Positions 48,775 to 60,154 of a stretch of 64,000 nt of DNA are shown piece after piece. Below the pieces are notes generated by a model, which was given only the letters and a program-made list of their open reading frames with translations, was not told where the DNA came from and did not search any database. The DNA comes from Struthio camelus (lineage: Eukaryota > Chordata > Aves > Struthioniformes > Struthionidae): positions 6,696,001-6,760,000 of the forward strand of contig NC_090964.1 in NCBI RefSeq assembly GCF_040807025.1, read 5' to 3'. Positions within the stretch are counted from its first letter, which is position 1; the number at the start of each line of letters is the position of its first letter. Position numbers and translations under genes: made by a program.

Positions 48775-51280
48775 ACCTGCAGCTCAGCCCTGGTGACGGT
48801 TCACCTTCCCGTGCACACACCGATGCACGTCCCCACCTCCATCCCGGGCCGTTTCCCGGCTGGGCGAAGCTGGTGCGTCAGCTCGGGACACCCTCCCGCC
48901 CCGGCTGGCCCTCGGCACGCCGACCCCGGGCGCCGGCACGGGGGGCTTCGCCACGCCGTCACGCGTGGCATCATCTCCCAAGCAGGATCCGCCTGCGTTT
49001 CACCCCGAGATGATGATTATTGCTTAATTGCTGGCAAAACAAATGAATAAAGCCAGGGCCAGCCCTTGCTGAGCTGGAAGGAAATCGCCGCGGTGCCATT
49101 CCCTGCCCCGGCTCGCTCCTGGCAGCTCTTTGGGGCGATCGTTTGGTGATGGATGTTAACGAGCCGCCCAGCCAGTCCGGCTGGAGCGCGTCAGCTCTTT
49201 TTAATGGGGCCGATGTTTTCTCCGGAGCCGTCAGCATTCCTGCCCCTCTCGGCCCAGCCAACGCCGGTGCCTATCTCCCAGCTAATTGCTGGGACATTTG
49301 CTTTTCTTCCAAGAATCCGCAGCGCCTTGTTCTTCCCATTAATAACCGCTCCACACCTTCCTCCCGCCGGGCTCCCTCTTATCGCAGCGTGTCTGCCCCC
49401 GCGGGAAAAATCCTCGCCGTCGTGGGTGCCCCGGCCCCGGCGAGCCTTCCTCGCTGTGCCGGAGTCTTCCTCGCTGCGCCGGAGTCTTCCTTGTGACTCC
49501 CCCGCGCCGGGGGTCTCCCACTCCCATCTCATCCCCGTCCCCATGTGCGCCGGGATGGGTGACCCTGCTCCCCGAATGCCACCGGCGCCCTATAGGGACC
49601 CCAAGGCGGTGTTCCCCCCCCTCTCCGGGGGCGCTGATTTGCCCAGCTTGGTGCTACTGGGAGGAGAAACTGGTCTGGGGAGATGGAGATGCTGCAAGGC
49701 AAAGCCACCGCGTGGCCAGACTGCAGCTGGGCCGTTCCTCTCCCGTGCCGGGCCCGCCGGCACCTCTCCGGCAAATTCACGAGAGCGCCCAGACCGCCGA
49801 CATAGGCTCGTACGGCACAGGGCAATCACTCCTGTTTTCCCAATTGATTTGGCACGCCCCGACCTCTTGGGAAACTCTTCCCTAAAACGCTATTTCGCCG
49901 AGACAATCAAAGGGTTTTGCAACAAGAGGCGGCTGCCTGATTTTTTTTTTTTTTTTTTTTATTTTTTGCATCGAGCTCCTCGGAAAATCGCTTTCACTCG
50001 GAGCGTCCCTTCTCCCACCGCCCCGTCCCAGAGCCCGCCCGGGGCCCGTCCCGGCAGCAGCTCGCCCTCGAGTTCATGCCGGCTCCCCGGCGGGTCGGAG
50101 CCAGGGATGAGGCGCCGTGGGGCAGCTTAGCCCCTACCAAGCTTTTTCCAGGAGACACTCGCTCCGCTGCGACGGCGGGGCCGGGGCGGCCGGGGCTTAG
50201 CGCGGCACCCCGGGAGCCGCCTGCAACCGGCGCGAGACTCCCCAAGGACGGGGATTTTGCAGAACGGAGCGTCCTGGCGTTCGCCACCCGCTGCTCCATC
50301 GCCCCGCGGCTTGCCGCGAAACACCCAGGGACGGGCGCGGGCATCCTGCCTGCTGCCCCAGCGGCGCCCTCCCCGTTTCACCCCGGCTGGTCCCCCTCCG
50401 ACGGAGCTGCGGGGACGAGCCCACGGGCTCAGCGGCTCCGGCGCCCCGGGGACAGGACAACACCGTCCTGCCAGAGACGCGGCCCCACGAGAGCTCGGTG
50501 GAGACTCCCATGCCCCGGCGGGACCCCAGGGTCCCCCTGTCCGTCCCCCCCACCCCATCGCGGTCCCCCTCCAAGCTCAGCTCACCCAAAACAGCCCTTC
50601 GTCACCCAAACCTCTGCCCCAGCATTGCTAAGGCGCAATTTAGGTAGCAAACTCCAGCTCCCACCGGGAGACCCCCTGGGCCGAGAGTTTCCTTAAAAAA
50701 GACAAAACGTGCCGTTACGATGTCCCAGTTCAGGGGATGAAGCAGCAGCTTGGAAGAGCCCCGCGCCGGCCTCCCCGAAATGCCGGGAGCGTTTGCACCC
50801 GCCGTCGGAGCGGGCAGCGCTCGGGCGCGACGGGTGAGCTCTGCCTCCGAGCCTGCTGCAACGGGAGCGAGGGGGCTGCGCGGGGGTCACAGGGACGAAC
50901 GCAAGGCGCTGAATTCGGGGATGGCGAGAGGTGAAGGAAGGACGGAGGCTTCGGCCCCGGGGCTGCGGCGCAGTGGCGCTGGGGCACAGCTCAGCCCCGC
51001 GGGTCCCAAATCGGGGCCTTTGCGATCCAGCCGCCCACGCGGTCCCCGCGGGATTTAAAAATAAGTCAAGCCCGGCTCCGACCCCGTCGGGGCGCTCAGC
51101 TTTAAGGGTAGAGGACAAGTTGTGTTAAGGAGGGCGGATGGTGCCCGGCCACAGCTCCCCCTGCCCGGCCCTGGCTGGGCCCCGTCGCCCCACGGCGCTG
51201 CCCCACGTCCAGCTGGCGCTGCTGCTCCTGGGGGATGTTCCTGCCCAGGCAGCAGGGTGCTGGGGGCCGCGCTGGGTCCT
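48775..51280. other. Intergenic region, no gene seen
   Basis: GC-rich DNA with a long T-run near 49940-49961. Open frames at 49150-50130 and 50080-50700 have no family resemblance. No RNA gene or transposon is recognised. Confidence 0.55.
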
Positions 51281-51284
51281 GGGG

Positions 51285-52265
51285 CACCAAGCCATGCAGT
51301 GCTGGGTCCGTGGGGTGCCAGGATGTGGGGCATCAAGGCATGGGGTGCTGGGTCCTGGGGTGCCAGGATGTGGGGCATCAAGGCATGGGGTGCTGGGTGC
51401 CAGGGTGCCAGGATATGGGGCATCAAGCCATGGGGTGCTGGGATGTGGAGCATCAAGCCATGGGGTGCTGGGCCATGGGGCACCAGCATGTGGGGCATCA
51501 AGGCACGGGGTGCTGGGCCATGGGGCACCAGCATGTGGGGCATCAAGTCATGGGGTGCTGGGTCCTTGGGGTGCCAGGATGTGGGGTGTAAAGCCATGGG
51601 TTGCTGGGTCCTTGGGGCACCGGGATGTGGGGTATAAAGCCATGGGGTGCTGGGTCCCGGGGCACGAGCATGTGGAGCATCAAGGCATGGGGTGCTGGGT
51701 CCTTGGGGTGCCAGGATGTGGGGCATCAAGCCATGGGGTGCTGGGATGTGGGGCATCAAGCAAGGGGTGCTGGGCCCCACGGCGCCGGCATGTGGGGCGT
51801 CAAGCCATGGGGTGCTGGGTGCTTGGGACGCCAGGATGTGGGGCATCAAGCCATGGGGTGCTGGGTCCTTGGGACGCCGGGATGTGGGGCGTCAAGCCAT
51901 GGGGTGCTGGGTGCTTGGGGCGCCAGGATGTGGGGCATCAAGCCATGGGGTGCTGGGTCCTTGGGACGCCGGGATGTGGGGCGTCAAGCCATGGGGTGCT
52001 GGGTGCTTGGGGCGCCAGGATGTGGGGCATCAAGCCATGGGGTGCTGGGTCCTTGGGACGCTGGGATGTGGGGCGTCAAGCCATGGGGTGCTGGGTCCTT
52101 GGGGCGCCGGGATGTGGGGCACCAGGCCATTGGGCACCAGGCCGTGGGGTGGTGGGTTGTGGGGTGCAGAGCCATGGGGCGCCGAGCTGTGGGGCACACA
52201 GCCACGGGGCGGCGGGCTGTGGGGCGCCAGGCCGTGGGGCAGCCAGCCTGGGGGTGCCGGGCACC
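51285..52265 (+). repeat. 46-bp G-rich minisatellite upstream of TENT5B
   Basis: Eighteen regular units of the form GGATGTGGGGCATCAAGCC then ATGGGGTGCTGGG run from about 51310 to 52110, followed by a decayed tail to about 52265. TCAAG or TAAAG markers are at 51333, 51378, 51423, 51453, 51498, 51543, 51589, 51635, 51680, 51726, 51756, 51800, 51846, 51892, 51938, 51984, 52030 and 52076. Spacing is 44-46 bp, except two 30-bp units, suggesting a 15-bp subunit. Each unit has four or more G-runs on the plus strand. Confidence 0.97.
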
Positions 52266-52357
52266 GAGCTGCGGGGCGCGGGCTCCGCGAAGGCCGCAGC
52301 CCCCACGGCCCCGCCCCCGCGGCCGCCTGTCCCTTTAAATCTCCGGCCCTCTCCTGA

Positions 52358-52615
52358 CCAATCACAGCAGGGATTCCCACACGCCGCCGAGCGGCTGGGG
52401 GGGCGGGACTGTGCGGCCTCACCGCCCTTCACCCCGCCTCTTTCCCTCCCCTCCCCTCCGATTGGAACTCGAGGGAGCCCGAACCTTCGCCTTCGGCCAA
52501 TGAGAGCGCCGGAAGGGCGGCGGGGCTCGGCGGGGATTGGCGGCGGGGCTGGGCCAATGGGGGCGCGGCCAGGCGGCTATATAAAGCGGCGCCAGGGCGC
52601 GAGCGAGCGCACTGC
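52358..52615 (+). promoter_or_regulatory. TENT5B: TENT5B core promoter (five CCAAT boxes and TATA box)
   Basis: CCAAT lies at 52358-52362, 52497-52501 and 52554-52558, and the inverted form ATTGG at 52461-52465 and 52536-52540. A consensus TATATAAA lies at 52578-52585. Transcription is expected to start near 52608-52615. The arrangement is that of a regulated NF-Y-dependent TATA promoter inside a CpG island. Confidence 0.85.
52578..52585 (+). promoter_or_regulatory. TENT5B: TATA box of TENT5B
   Basis: TATATAAA followed by GCGGC matches the TATA consensus, sits 20 bp after the last CCAAT box and lies 275 bp before the start codon. Confidence 0.85.
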
Positions 52616-52859
52616 TCAGCGTAGCCGGTGGCGGGCGGGTGGGGCGAGCTGCAGCGTCCCCTGCGGGCACCGGCCGCGCCAGCGTGGGGCCTCCCCGAAA
52701 CATCCCCTCAGAAACCAACGATTTTTTTTTTCCTTTCTCTCTTTTTTTTTTTTTCCCCCCCCTGCCAAATCCCGCCGCTTCCGGTCAGTCTCCAGGTGAC
52801 TGGGGCTCCGCTTCCGGTCGCGTTTCCAGGCAGCGGTGGCGGCGGCGGGGGGGGGCGCG

Positions 52860-53030
52860 ATGCTGGCGGCGGCCGGGGCTGGCGGCTCGGAGCAGGGCGG
52901 CGGCGGCCGCTTCAGCGTCCTGACGTGGGAGCAGGTGCAGCGGCTGGACCAGATCCTGGGCGAGGCGGTGCCCATCCACGGCCGCGGCAACTTCCCCACG
53001 CTCTCGGTGCGGCCGCGCAGGATCGTGCAG
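52860..53030 (+). CDS. TENT5B: TENT5B coding exon 1
   Basis: Fifty-seven codons start with ATG at 52860 (G at -3) and end RRIVQ before donor GTGCAG|GTGAGG. A Gly/Ala-rich N-terminus of about 17 residues precedes [13 protein letters not shown] and [13 protein letters not shown]. No ATG precedes it in the predicted leader. Confidence 0.92.
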
Positions 53031-56000
53031 GTGAGGCTGGGGCGGCCGGGGGCGGGGGGGCGGTTGGACTCTGCCCCGCCGGGGCCGCGGATCCCCCGGT
53101 GGAAAATAAAACCGCTGAGGCGGTGATATCCGGCCCGCCTGGCCCCCCGCCAGCCCCCGGGGCGGGGAGGGGGGAAATCACGCCCCGTCCCGCGAGTGGG
53201 GGCTGCGAAATTTGAGCGCTGGGGGGGGGGGGAAGAAAGTAAGCTTTTCCGGGCTATTTCTCCCGTGAAACGTCCTAATGCTGGTGGGAACGCGGCTCTC
53301 GTGTATGGCAAGAGCCGCTCTGCGATTTAAACGTCAGCTCAAATGTCGGCGTCCTCTGGTTCTTGTCAATCCGTTTCCTGCGCCAGGCTTGATCTCGTTA
53401 AACTATTCCTGCTAGTTTAGCCATAAAGCAATAACGATGTTTAATATTAAACTGACAGTGCAGCTCGAATAAGCTGATGCATATTCATGTTTGGGAGGCA
53501 ACTTCGTTCCTCAGTCATGACTCATCAAATGTAAAATCAGGCACGTTAGCTTCTAATTAAAAAGGCTATTCACCCGCTGCAGACCAGAGTGGCTTTCACA
53601 ATAAACTAAGCACTAGGGTTTTTTGGAAGCTTCAGCTGCCTGAGCAATATTTTGACTTGAGTTTGGAGAATAATCGAATGACACTTGAAAGACACGCCTT
53701 TGTGTTAAAGCTTCAGCTGACTTCAAATTCCTAGAGTTCCTACTGGTTGCTAAATATCAGCTGTTTGCGCTTCTGAAGCCTTAATGAAATACTGAACAAA
53801 AGATGAGCGTCACTATTAGACTGCTGCACTTGAGTTTTAATAGGTTAGCGAAAGACGGCGTGGTGAAAAGCCAGGCGCGGTGCAGCGTCAGATGTTCCGT
53901 CGTTTATTACCGCTTGGCTCCATGAAAGAGAAGAGACTTGGTGTCGAAGCTGCTGAAAAGGATGTTGCCACTAGCAACTTCAAACACTAAATACTAAGGG
54001 CTGTAATTCTGACCGGCGGCACTGGCAGACCCTGTATTTAGGTCTGACTAATCTGAAACAAGTAACCCAAAAGGCAGTGACTTTGTTTATTAGACACGCA
54101 AGCGCCCTTGTTGTAGGAGGTGGGAAACAACAGGTCAGTGCGCAGGTAGGTTTTGTTAGTGGCTGGCTGTCAGAATCAATTATCTGAACCACGCTTAGCA
54201 TGAGCTGCTGTTTTGGGAAACAGGTCAGTAGCTGTCTAACCCTTTAAATAGCTAACCCTCTGGGGAAAATGCATTCCTGAACCCACTAGCTGCAGTGAGG
54301 GTGTAGACTTCAGGTGTGTTTCAGGTTGAGACTAGTATGCTGAAGCCTGCCATGCCCTCACGGGCCCTGTAGGATCTGCGGAGAGGACATCCTCGCTAAG
54401 AAGTGAGGCTGTCTGCTCTCTGTTGCTCTCCAGACTGGAGCTTCTTGGCTGACTTGGCTTGGGACAAGGCTGACTCAAGGGGTTGCGTTGTTACCTCTTC
54501 TGAATAGTCACTGCTCACCTGGGCTGGACCTGTAAGCCCAGAGCTCAGGGAGCTTCAGTGTTGGGTTGCAAGCCTGAAGCTTGTGGTCTAAAATGCTGTA
54601 GTTCCTGAGCTAAGCCCAAGATGGGATTAAGTAGGCATTTCTTGGACGTCGCTATGAAATTGATCTGGAATGGGATCTTATCTGAATGGTAGTCCTAACT
54701 CTGCATCTAACGCATGCATGACCTATATCCCGTTTCACGCTAAGCCTGGTAGCATAAAACTCTTACTTCCACAAGTAACAGTGTGCAGAGCTGTGCCTCC
54801 TGTGGGTAACTTCAGCCAGGAGACTGCACTAACTGATCAGTTGGCAGTAGCTCTGCTGTAACTTCATCCAAAGGAGTGTCAAGTGTGGCTTGTCTGATAT
54901 TCTTGTGCTGTACATGAAAATAACCCCTTGTCTTGTTCTGAAAGCCAAATTTACTGCTAAGTTACCTAGGTGCACTTGAAGATAGATATGTCTGTGACCG
55001 GATTGGATCTGCTGGTGGGGACTTGGGACTTCCGATGGTGAATAGCTCACTGGTTAACTGTTGCCTGACATGTGACTATCGCCATTTGGTTGGCAAGGAG
55101 CCCAGCCACACTTCTAGCTTGAGCAGCAATTGCTAGTGTCGAGGAGTAGTTGAGAAATGCCACTGGAGAAGCTGCATCATGAAATTGTAACAAACTCCTG
55201 AACTTATGATTTAACAAGCTTTAAAACATTCCTACAGTTGTACCAAAATATCTTCCCTTTGCAAGGGCACCTCAGGGTCAGTAGAAGCTAGCTGACACAC
55301 AGCCTATCTTAGCTTTGTCACTGAGCGACTTGTAACAGGGAAAGGATTGCATTTTGGAGTCCTTCACCTTTGTATGCATTGCTGCTTCTAAACAAAACTC
55401 ATGGAGGAGGGCAGTTTTACAACTGCCTAGTCTTCTTGTAAGGCTGCAAAAGCTCTCGGGGAGCTGCCTGATCAGAACAGGGCCATGTCAACAGAACGAG
55501 GGTTTCAGCCCCTCTGATACGGTTCTGTATTTTTGTGGGACCTCTCTTGAACTGGGATGGCCTTGCAGGACTCCTAAAGCGGGCCTGATGGGGCTACTCA
55601 GTGATATAACTTGTCTATTTGGACCCCAAGGTTTGGCTTTTTCAGCCTTGCTTCAAACACCAGATGAGCAGGCTGGCTAGCTAAGTTTTACAGGACTTTT
55701 TATGGGAGTAGGTAATTGCTGGAGAGACATGAAAGCAGGAGGAAGGACAGGTTGAGCTTCTGGTGGAAGATGTTAACGTAATCTTCCTGAGATCTTTGAG
55801 CTCAGTTAAACTCAAATTACAAGCTAATGTCCAGATGAGTTTATTTTATGGTCTTAAAGTTATTTTAGCCTCCTGCATGTTAAGTAATCGGGCAAGTGAT
55901 TCAGCTTCATACTAAGTGAACAAAGCTTTGGAGGTGGTGGTGGGTGTGTCAGGACTGAGCAGGCAGCATTAAAATCCCTGAAGTAACACCCGTGAGATGA

Positions 56001-57688
56001 AAGGTGCCTCTTGTGCTTGATAGTATGCCAAGTTCAGCGCAAAGCTCTGACACACTGGAAATTGTTAGGGTACACTTACTAGTTAAGACATGAACTTGTA
56101 TGTGCCTGGCTCAGGCTTTTGAGCAGTCTGGCATCTTGATTTGCTTTTAATGAAGCTTGACAGGCAAAGGGGACAACTAAAATGAGTGAGCCACCCTGAT
56201 TAAATCAACAGGGACTGTTGCAGACTGCTGCCGCCTTGTATTTAGAGTCCTCTTTGGATCAGCTGGCCTTAAGATTAATGCCCTAGAATGACTGTCTGCA
56301 TCTTCCCTGGGTAAACCGAGAAGTAGGGAGGAAGGGAGCAGGGACCAAAGACTCAATTCAGATAACTGTTTGGCTTTGGTGAGGAGAAGTAGGGGGACAG
56401 CAAACCACTGTACTGGGAGTGGAAATGCAGCTACTGGTGTGCGGTAAGAGCCCCCTAATACAAAGGAGTAAGTAAATGAGATGCCTTCTAGCTGCTGGCA
56501 AGACTGGATGCCTTCCAAAGTGACCTATTTCTAATGGATTAGCTTTTTGTTTCACTGGTCTTGCACTGGAGTGACCCATATAAGCACAGGGAGCAAATCC
56601 TGCTGCTGTAACCGATCTGTTTCGTGAGTGCTTTCTTGCTTCTCACACTGAAACTCTCTTCATACCAGGTTGTCCGTAGCCGTCTGGAGAAGAAAGGAAT
56701 TGCAGTCCATAATGTAAGGCTGAATGGCTCAGCAGCTAGCCATGTTCTCCATCAAGACAGTGGCTTGGGGTACAAAGACCTAGATCTCATCTTTGGTGTA
56801 GATCTGAAGACTGAAGATGTCTTCCAGCTCGTTAAAGATGTGGTCATGGACTGCCTTCTTGACTTCCTTCCAGAAGGTGTCAACAAAGACAAGATCACCC
56901 CTATGACTCTGAAAGAGGCCTATGTGCAGAAGCTGGTGAAAGTATGTAATGAAACCGACCGCTGGAGCCTTATATCGCTCTCCAACAACAGCGGGAAGAA
57001 CGTGGAACTCAAATTTGTGGACTCCCTCAGACGGCAGTTTGAGTTCAGTGTGGACTCCTTCCAGATCATCCTGGATTCGCTCTTGCTGTTTGGGGAGTGT
57101 TCAGAGAACCCCATGGCGGAGAACTTCCACCCCACGGTCACTGGGGAAAGCATGTATGGGGACTTTGAGGAGGCAATGGACCATCTCCGGAACAGGGTCA
57201 TCGCCACGAGGAACCCTGAGGAGATCAGAGGTGGGGGGCTTCTGAAATATTGCAACCTCTTGGTGAGGGGGTTTAAGCCTAAATCAGAAGTGGATATGAA
57301 GGCGCTACAGAGATACATGTGCTCCAGGTTTTTCATAGACTTTTCTGACATCGGTGAGCAGCAGAGGAAGCTGGAATGCTACCTTCAGAGCCACTTTGTT
57401 GGGATGGAGAGCAAAAGATATGACTATCTGATGACCCTACACAGGGTGGTCAATGAGAGTACAGTCTGCCTTATGGGACACGAAAGGAGGCAGACCCTGA
57501 ACCTCATTGCCATGCTGGCTGTGAGAGTCCTGGCTGAGCAGAACATCATCCCCACAGTCACAAATGTTACCTGCTTCTATCAGCCAGCTCCTTATGTCAG
57601 CGAAATAAACTTCAACTACTACGTCACCCACGTGCAGCCCTTCCTGCCTTGCAATCAGTCCTACCCCACATGGCTTCCCTGTAACTGA
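52860..57688 (+). CDS. TENT5B: TENT5B (FAM46B), non-canonical poly(A) polymerase, complete
   Basis: Two coding exons, 52860-53030 and 56669-57688, give 396 residues plus stop (human TENT5B has about 425, with a longer N-terminus). TENT5 proteins are cytoplasmic nucleotidyltransferases that add poly(A) to mRNA 3' ends. The core carries the helical-turn [20 protein letters not shown], with G77-S78 and metal-binding D94 and D96. E170 in KNVELKFVD is probably the third carboxylate, by alignment to TENT5C D90, D92 and E166. Other family signatures are [62 protein letters not shown] and the C-terminus TWLPCN. The catalytic set is complete. Parts resemble TENT5A as much as human TENT5B; the paralogue is assigned mainly from its position next to SLC9A1. 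Confidence 0.93.
53031..56668 (+). other. TENT5B: TENT5B intron
   Basis: The intron is 3.6 kb with GT-AG ends. The first 200 bp are GC-rich and the rest is ordinary composition. An AP-1 consensus TGACTCA lies at 53518-53524. No coding or RNA gene is recognised. Confidence 0.8.
56669..57688 (+). CDS. TENT5B: TENT5B coding exon 2 (terminal)
   Basis: It begins after acceptor CATACCAG with [11 protein letters not shown] and is open for 339 codons to TGA at 57686-57688. It contains the whole catalytic core and the C-terminal domain. An open frame continues upstream into the intron to 56624, but the exon 1 join and family alignment fix the start at 56669. Confidence 0.95.
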   Translation, partial: VVRSRLEKKGIAVHNVRLNGSAASHVLHQDSGLGYKDLDLIFGVDLKTEDVFQLVKDVVMDCLLDFLPEGVNKDKITPMTLKEAYVQKLVKVCNETDRWSLISLSNNSGKNVELKFVDSLRRQFEFSVDSFQIILDSLLLFGECSENPMAENFHPTVTGESMYGDFEEAMDHLRNRVIATRNPEEIRGGGLLKYCNLLVRGFKPKSEVDMKALQRYMCSRFFIDFSDIGEQQRKLECYLQSHFVGMESKRYDYLMTLHRVVNESTVCLMGHERRQTLNLIAMLAVRVLAEQNIIPTVTNVTCFYQPAPYVSEINFNYYVTHVQPFLPCNQSYPTWLPCN

Positions 57689-58721
57689 GCCAGGACAAAC
57701 TTCAGGGTCTGTCCTCCAAGGTATTTTCTTGCCTTGGGGAGCAGGGGGGAGGGAACCTTCCCAGAACTGCAACAAAAGGAAACTTCCTGGACTCTTGCTG
57801 CAGTGTCTCGTTCCTGGGATTCTTGGAACGAGGCCTGTCTGCTGTACACTGTGATTGGATGTGCAGTGTTATGGAAACTAGATTACTTGGACGTTTACAG
57901 GAAGACTTGATCGCTTATTGAGTTCTGTAGGCAATGGGGGGAGGGTGGGTGTGTGTGTAAGGGGAGATTGTAGAATTACATTAAGGTAGAGCTGCACTGC
58001 CCTGAAATGGATCTGATTTTTTTTTTAGTGCAGGAGGTGTTATGTGTGTGCAGACTTGTGGTTTCTGAAGATAGAAGCCAGAGTGGCTAATTCCTTTGAA
58101 GGACCAAAGAATCCTGTTTAAGTGCCTGTAACAATATAAACACAACTGTACTGTAAACCTTCTTTTGCAGGGGTTGACATCCCAAGAGCTTGAGTGGGGA
58201 TGTCTCAAGACGAACATGTTCTGTTTTGGGGGGGAGGGTCGTAAGATCATTTCTAGTAACCTCGCTGAAGCAAGAATGGGACTGCAGGTTACATGTTGCT
58301 GAGGTTTTTGGCATGGCTTGCTGCCTATGAAGGACCAGCTGTAGCAAATAGCTGTCAAAGCTGAGTTGCATAAAACAGGCGGGGTTTGAATGACTACATG
58401 TAAATGCCTGAAACTGGGGACACGGGGTAGGGGGGGAAGTGCATGGTAGAGAATGCTGTGCAGAGCTTTATGGAGAAAAGGCAGCAGGGACCTACACATG
58501 AACTTATTAAAGCTCCCAAGTCTGCAGTGCCAAGATGTAATGATGTACATAAATGATAAGGCAGAAGATCTGTCCAGGGGCCTGCCCTAGGCTACTGTAC
58601 ATAACTGTATTTTCTAGGGGAATTTGAAATGCTGCTTTTTTTGGCATGCAGTGTGGTTTTAATGCACAAGCCAGAAGCTGGCTGGGTTGTCTGGGAAGAT
58701 GAGGCTTGTCCTTGAAGCACA

Positions 58722-58745
58722 AACCGACTAGTTAACTAGTCGGTT
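58722..58745. repeat. 24-bp perfect palindrome in TENT5B 3' UTR
   Basis: The left arm AACCGACTAGTT is followed directly by its exact reverse complement, with no spacer. As RNA it cannot form a tight hairpin without sacrificing the central pairs, but it could dimerise; as DNA it is a two-fold symmetric site. Confidence 0.95.
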
Positions 58746-59328
58746 ATCCCCGGCAGTTGCTGTGATGGGGCCTGGAGCTTGTGTTCTTCGAAGGGAGATT
58801 TGCAGAACTTCTTGAGGCTCCAGCCTCCTGTGGCCTGAAGTCTTCCCTCTGCCCCTGGGCAGGTCCTGTCTTCAAAAGCAGCCTATTTCCAGCTATGTGA
58901 TTCCACATGTGCACAACAGATAGCGTTTTAAATTCATTCTCTAGTTAGAAAAGGACCTTGTGGGGTTTTGTGCGAAAGTCAGTTGGCCTTAGGAAAAAGT
59001 ATGTCTTCTCCAAACAAACCCTCTTGTGTGCCGAGGGTTCTGGTTATCTTAGTCAAACATGACTTTGAAGTTGTTGGGTGTCTAGAGCACAAACAGTCCT
59101 TCACTGAGATGCCTGGACTGCAATGCCCATTCTCATGGAACATCATCTCAGATTTAACTATGCATGGTTGCGGAGATGGGAGAGCAAACAGGCACTTCCT
59201 AGATATGCTGCTCTGGGAACACTATGGCTTCATGGTGCTTCCTCCAAGGCTAACGTACTTGAGTATCTTTACTAACTTGTTTTTGTTTTTGTGACAAAAC
59301 TGTAATAGCTGGGCAGACTGAACACTCT

Positions 59329-59334
59329 AATAAA
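59329..59334 (+). terminator. TENT5B: Poly(A) signal 1 of TENT5B
   Basis: AATAAA is followed within 30 bp by GGAATGTGTATAG, a plausible G/T-rich element. Confidence 0.65.
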
Positions 59335-60148
59335 GACTAGCTACTTGGAATGTGTATAGCCAGAATGCTACCTTTTTTGGGGTAGGGGTGATGTGGAGTG
59401 GGCATAAGGGGTGGGGGGGAAGGATCTGGGGGCTTTTGCACATAATGTAAACTAACCAATTTAAAATTGGTCTGGCTTTGCTTCCAATGCAGTAAGAGCT
59501 GAAGAGGAAGCATCACTAACGCTGTAGTTGTTACAGATTTAACAATGACTTCCCATAGGATGGCTTTGCCTTCACAGACAAGGCTTGCATGTAGACTCCA
59601 CGGCAGTCCAGTAACTCCTTGGTGCCCAGAGCCTGCTCCTTGTGATGGGAGTTTGAGACTTTTCAGTGCAAGGTAAAAACTGGTTTAAGGGCTGCTTTTG
59701 AGGTACTAAGTATGCCACCTTCATGGCTTCAAGGGAAGATTTTTTTCTTACATTTTAAACTTCAGATCTACATAGATGACATGTAGCATGCTTTTTTACA
59801 GGCTTCTTACTCTGTACCCACAAACACATAGCTGCACTAAGCTGAGATTCCCTCCCTCCTGTTTAAGATGTAAAGATTCCCTGCAGCCAACAGCTTGGTA
59901 GGGCAATTTAAGTTGAGATTGCACTTTTGATTTATGGAGTGTGTATGGTGGGACTCTTGTGAATGAGTTGAATCTGAATTTTCTAGGTCTTGCAGTGATA
60001 CTGTGCTGCCTCCTGTGAGGGAGAAATTGGAGAATTCCAGTGGCTTGAATGGCACTTGATTTTGTTTTAATGTTTTTTCCTACACCTGTATCACTTGTCA
60101 TGCGATGGGCTTGACATAGACTCACTAGATTCTTTAGAATCTGTTACA

Positions 60149-60154
60149 AATAAA
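60149..60154 (+). terminator. TENT5B: Poly(A) signal 2 of TENT5B
   Basis: AATAAA in TTACAAATAAATACAGTG is followed by TTTGTTGGATTTTTATTT. Confidence 0.55.

Noticed and set aside
51055-52799. Long open frames (up to 553 codons) over the 46-bp array, both strands
   Set aside because: Frames are kept by a stop-free repeat. The peptide is a monotonous block repeat, and the frame runs through the TENT5B promoter and TATA box.
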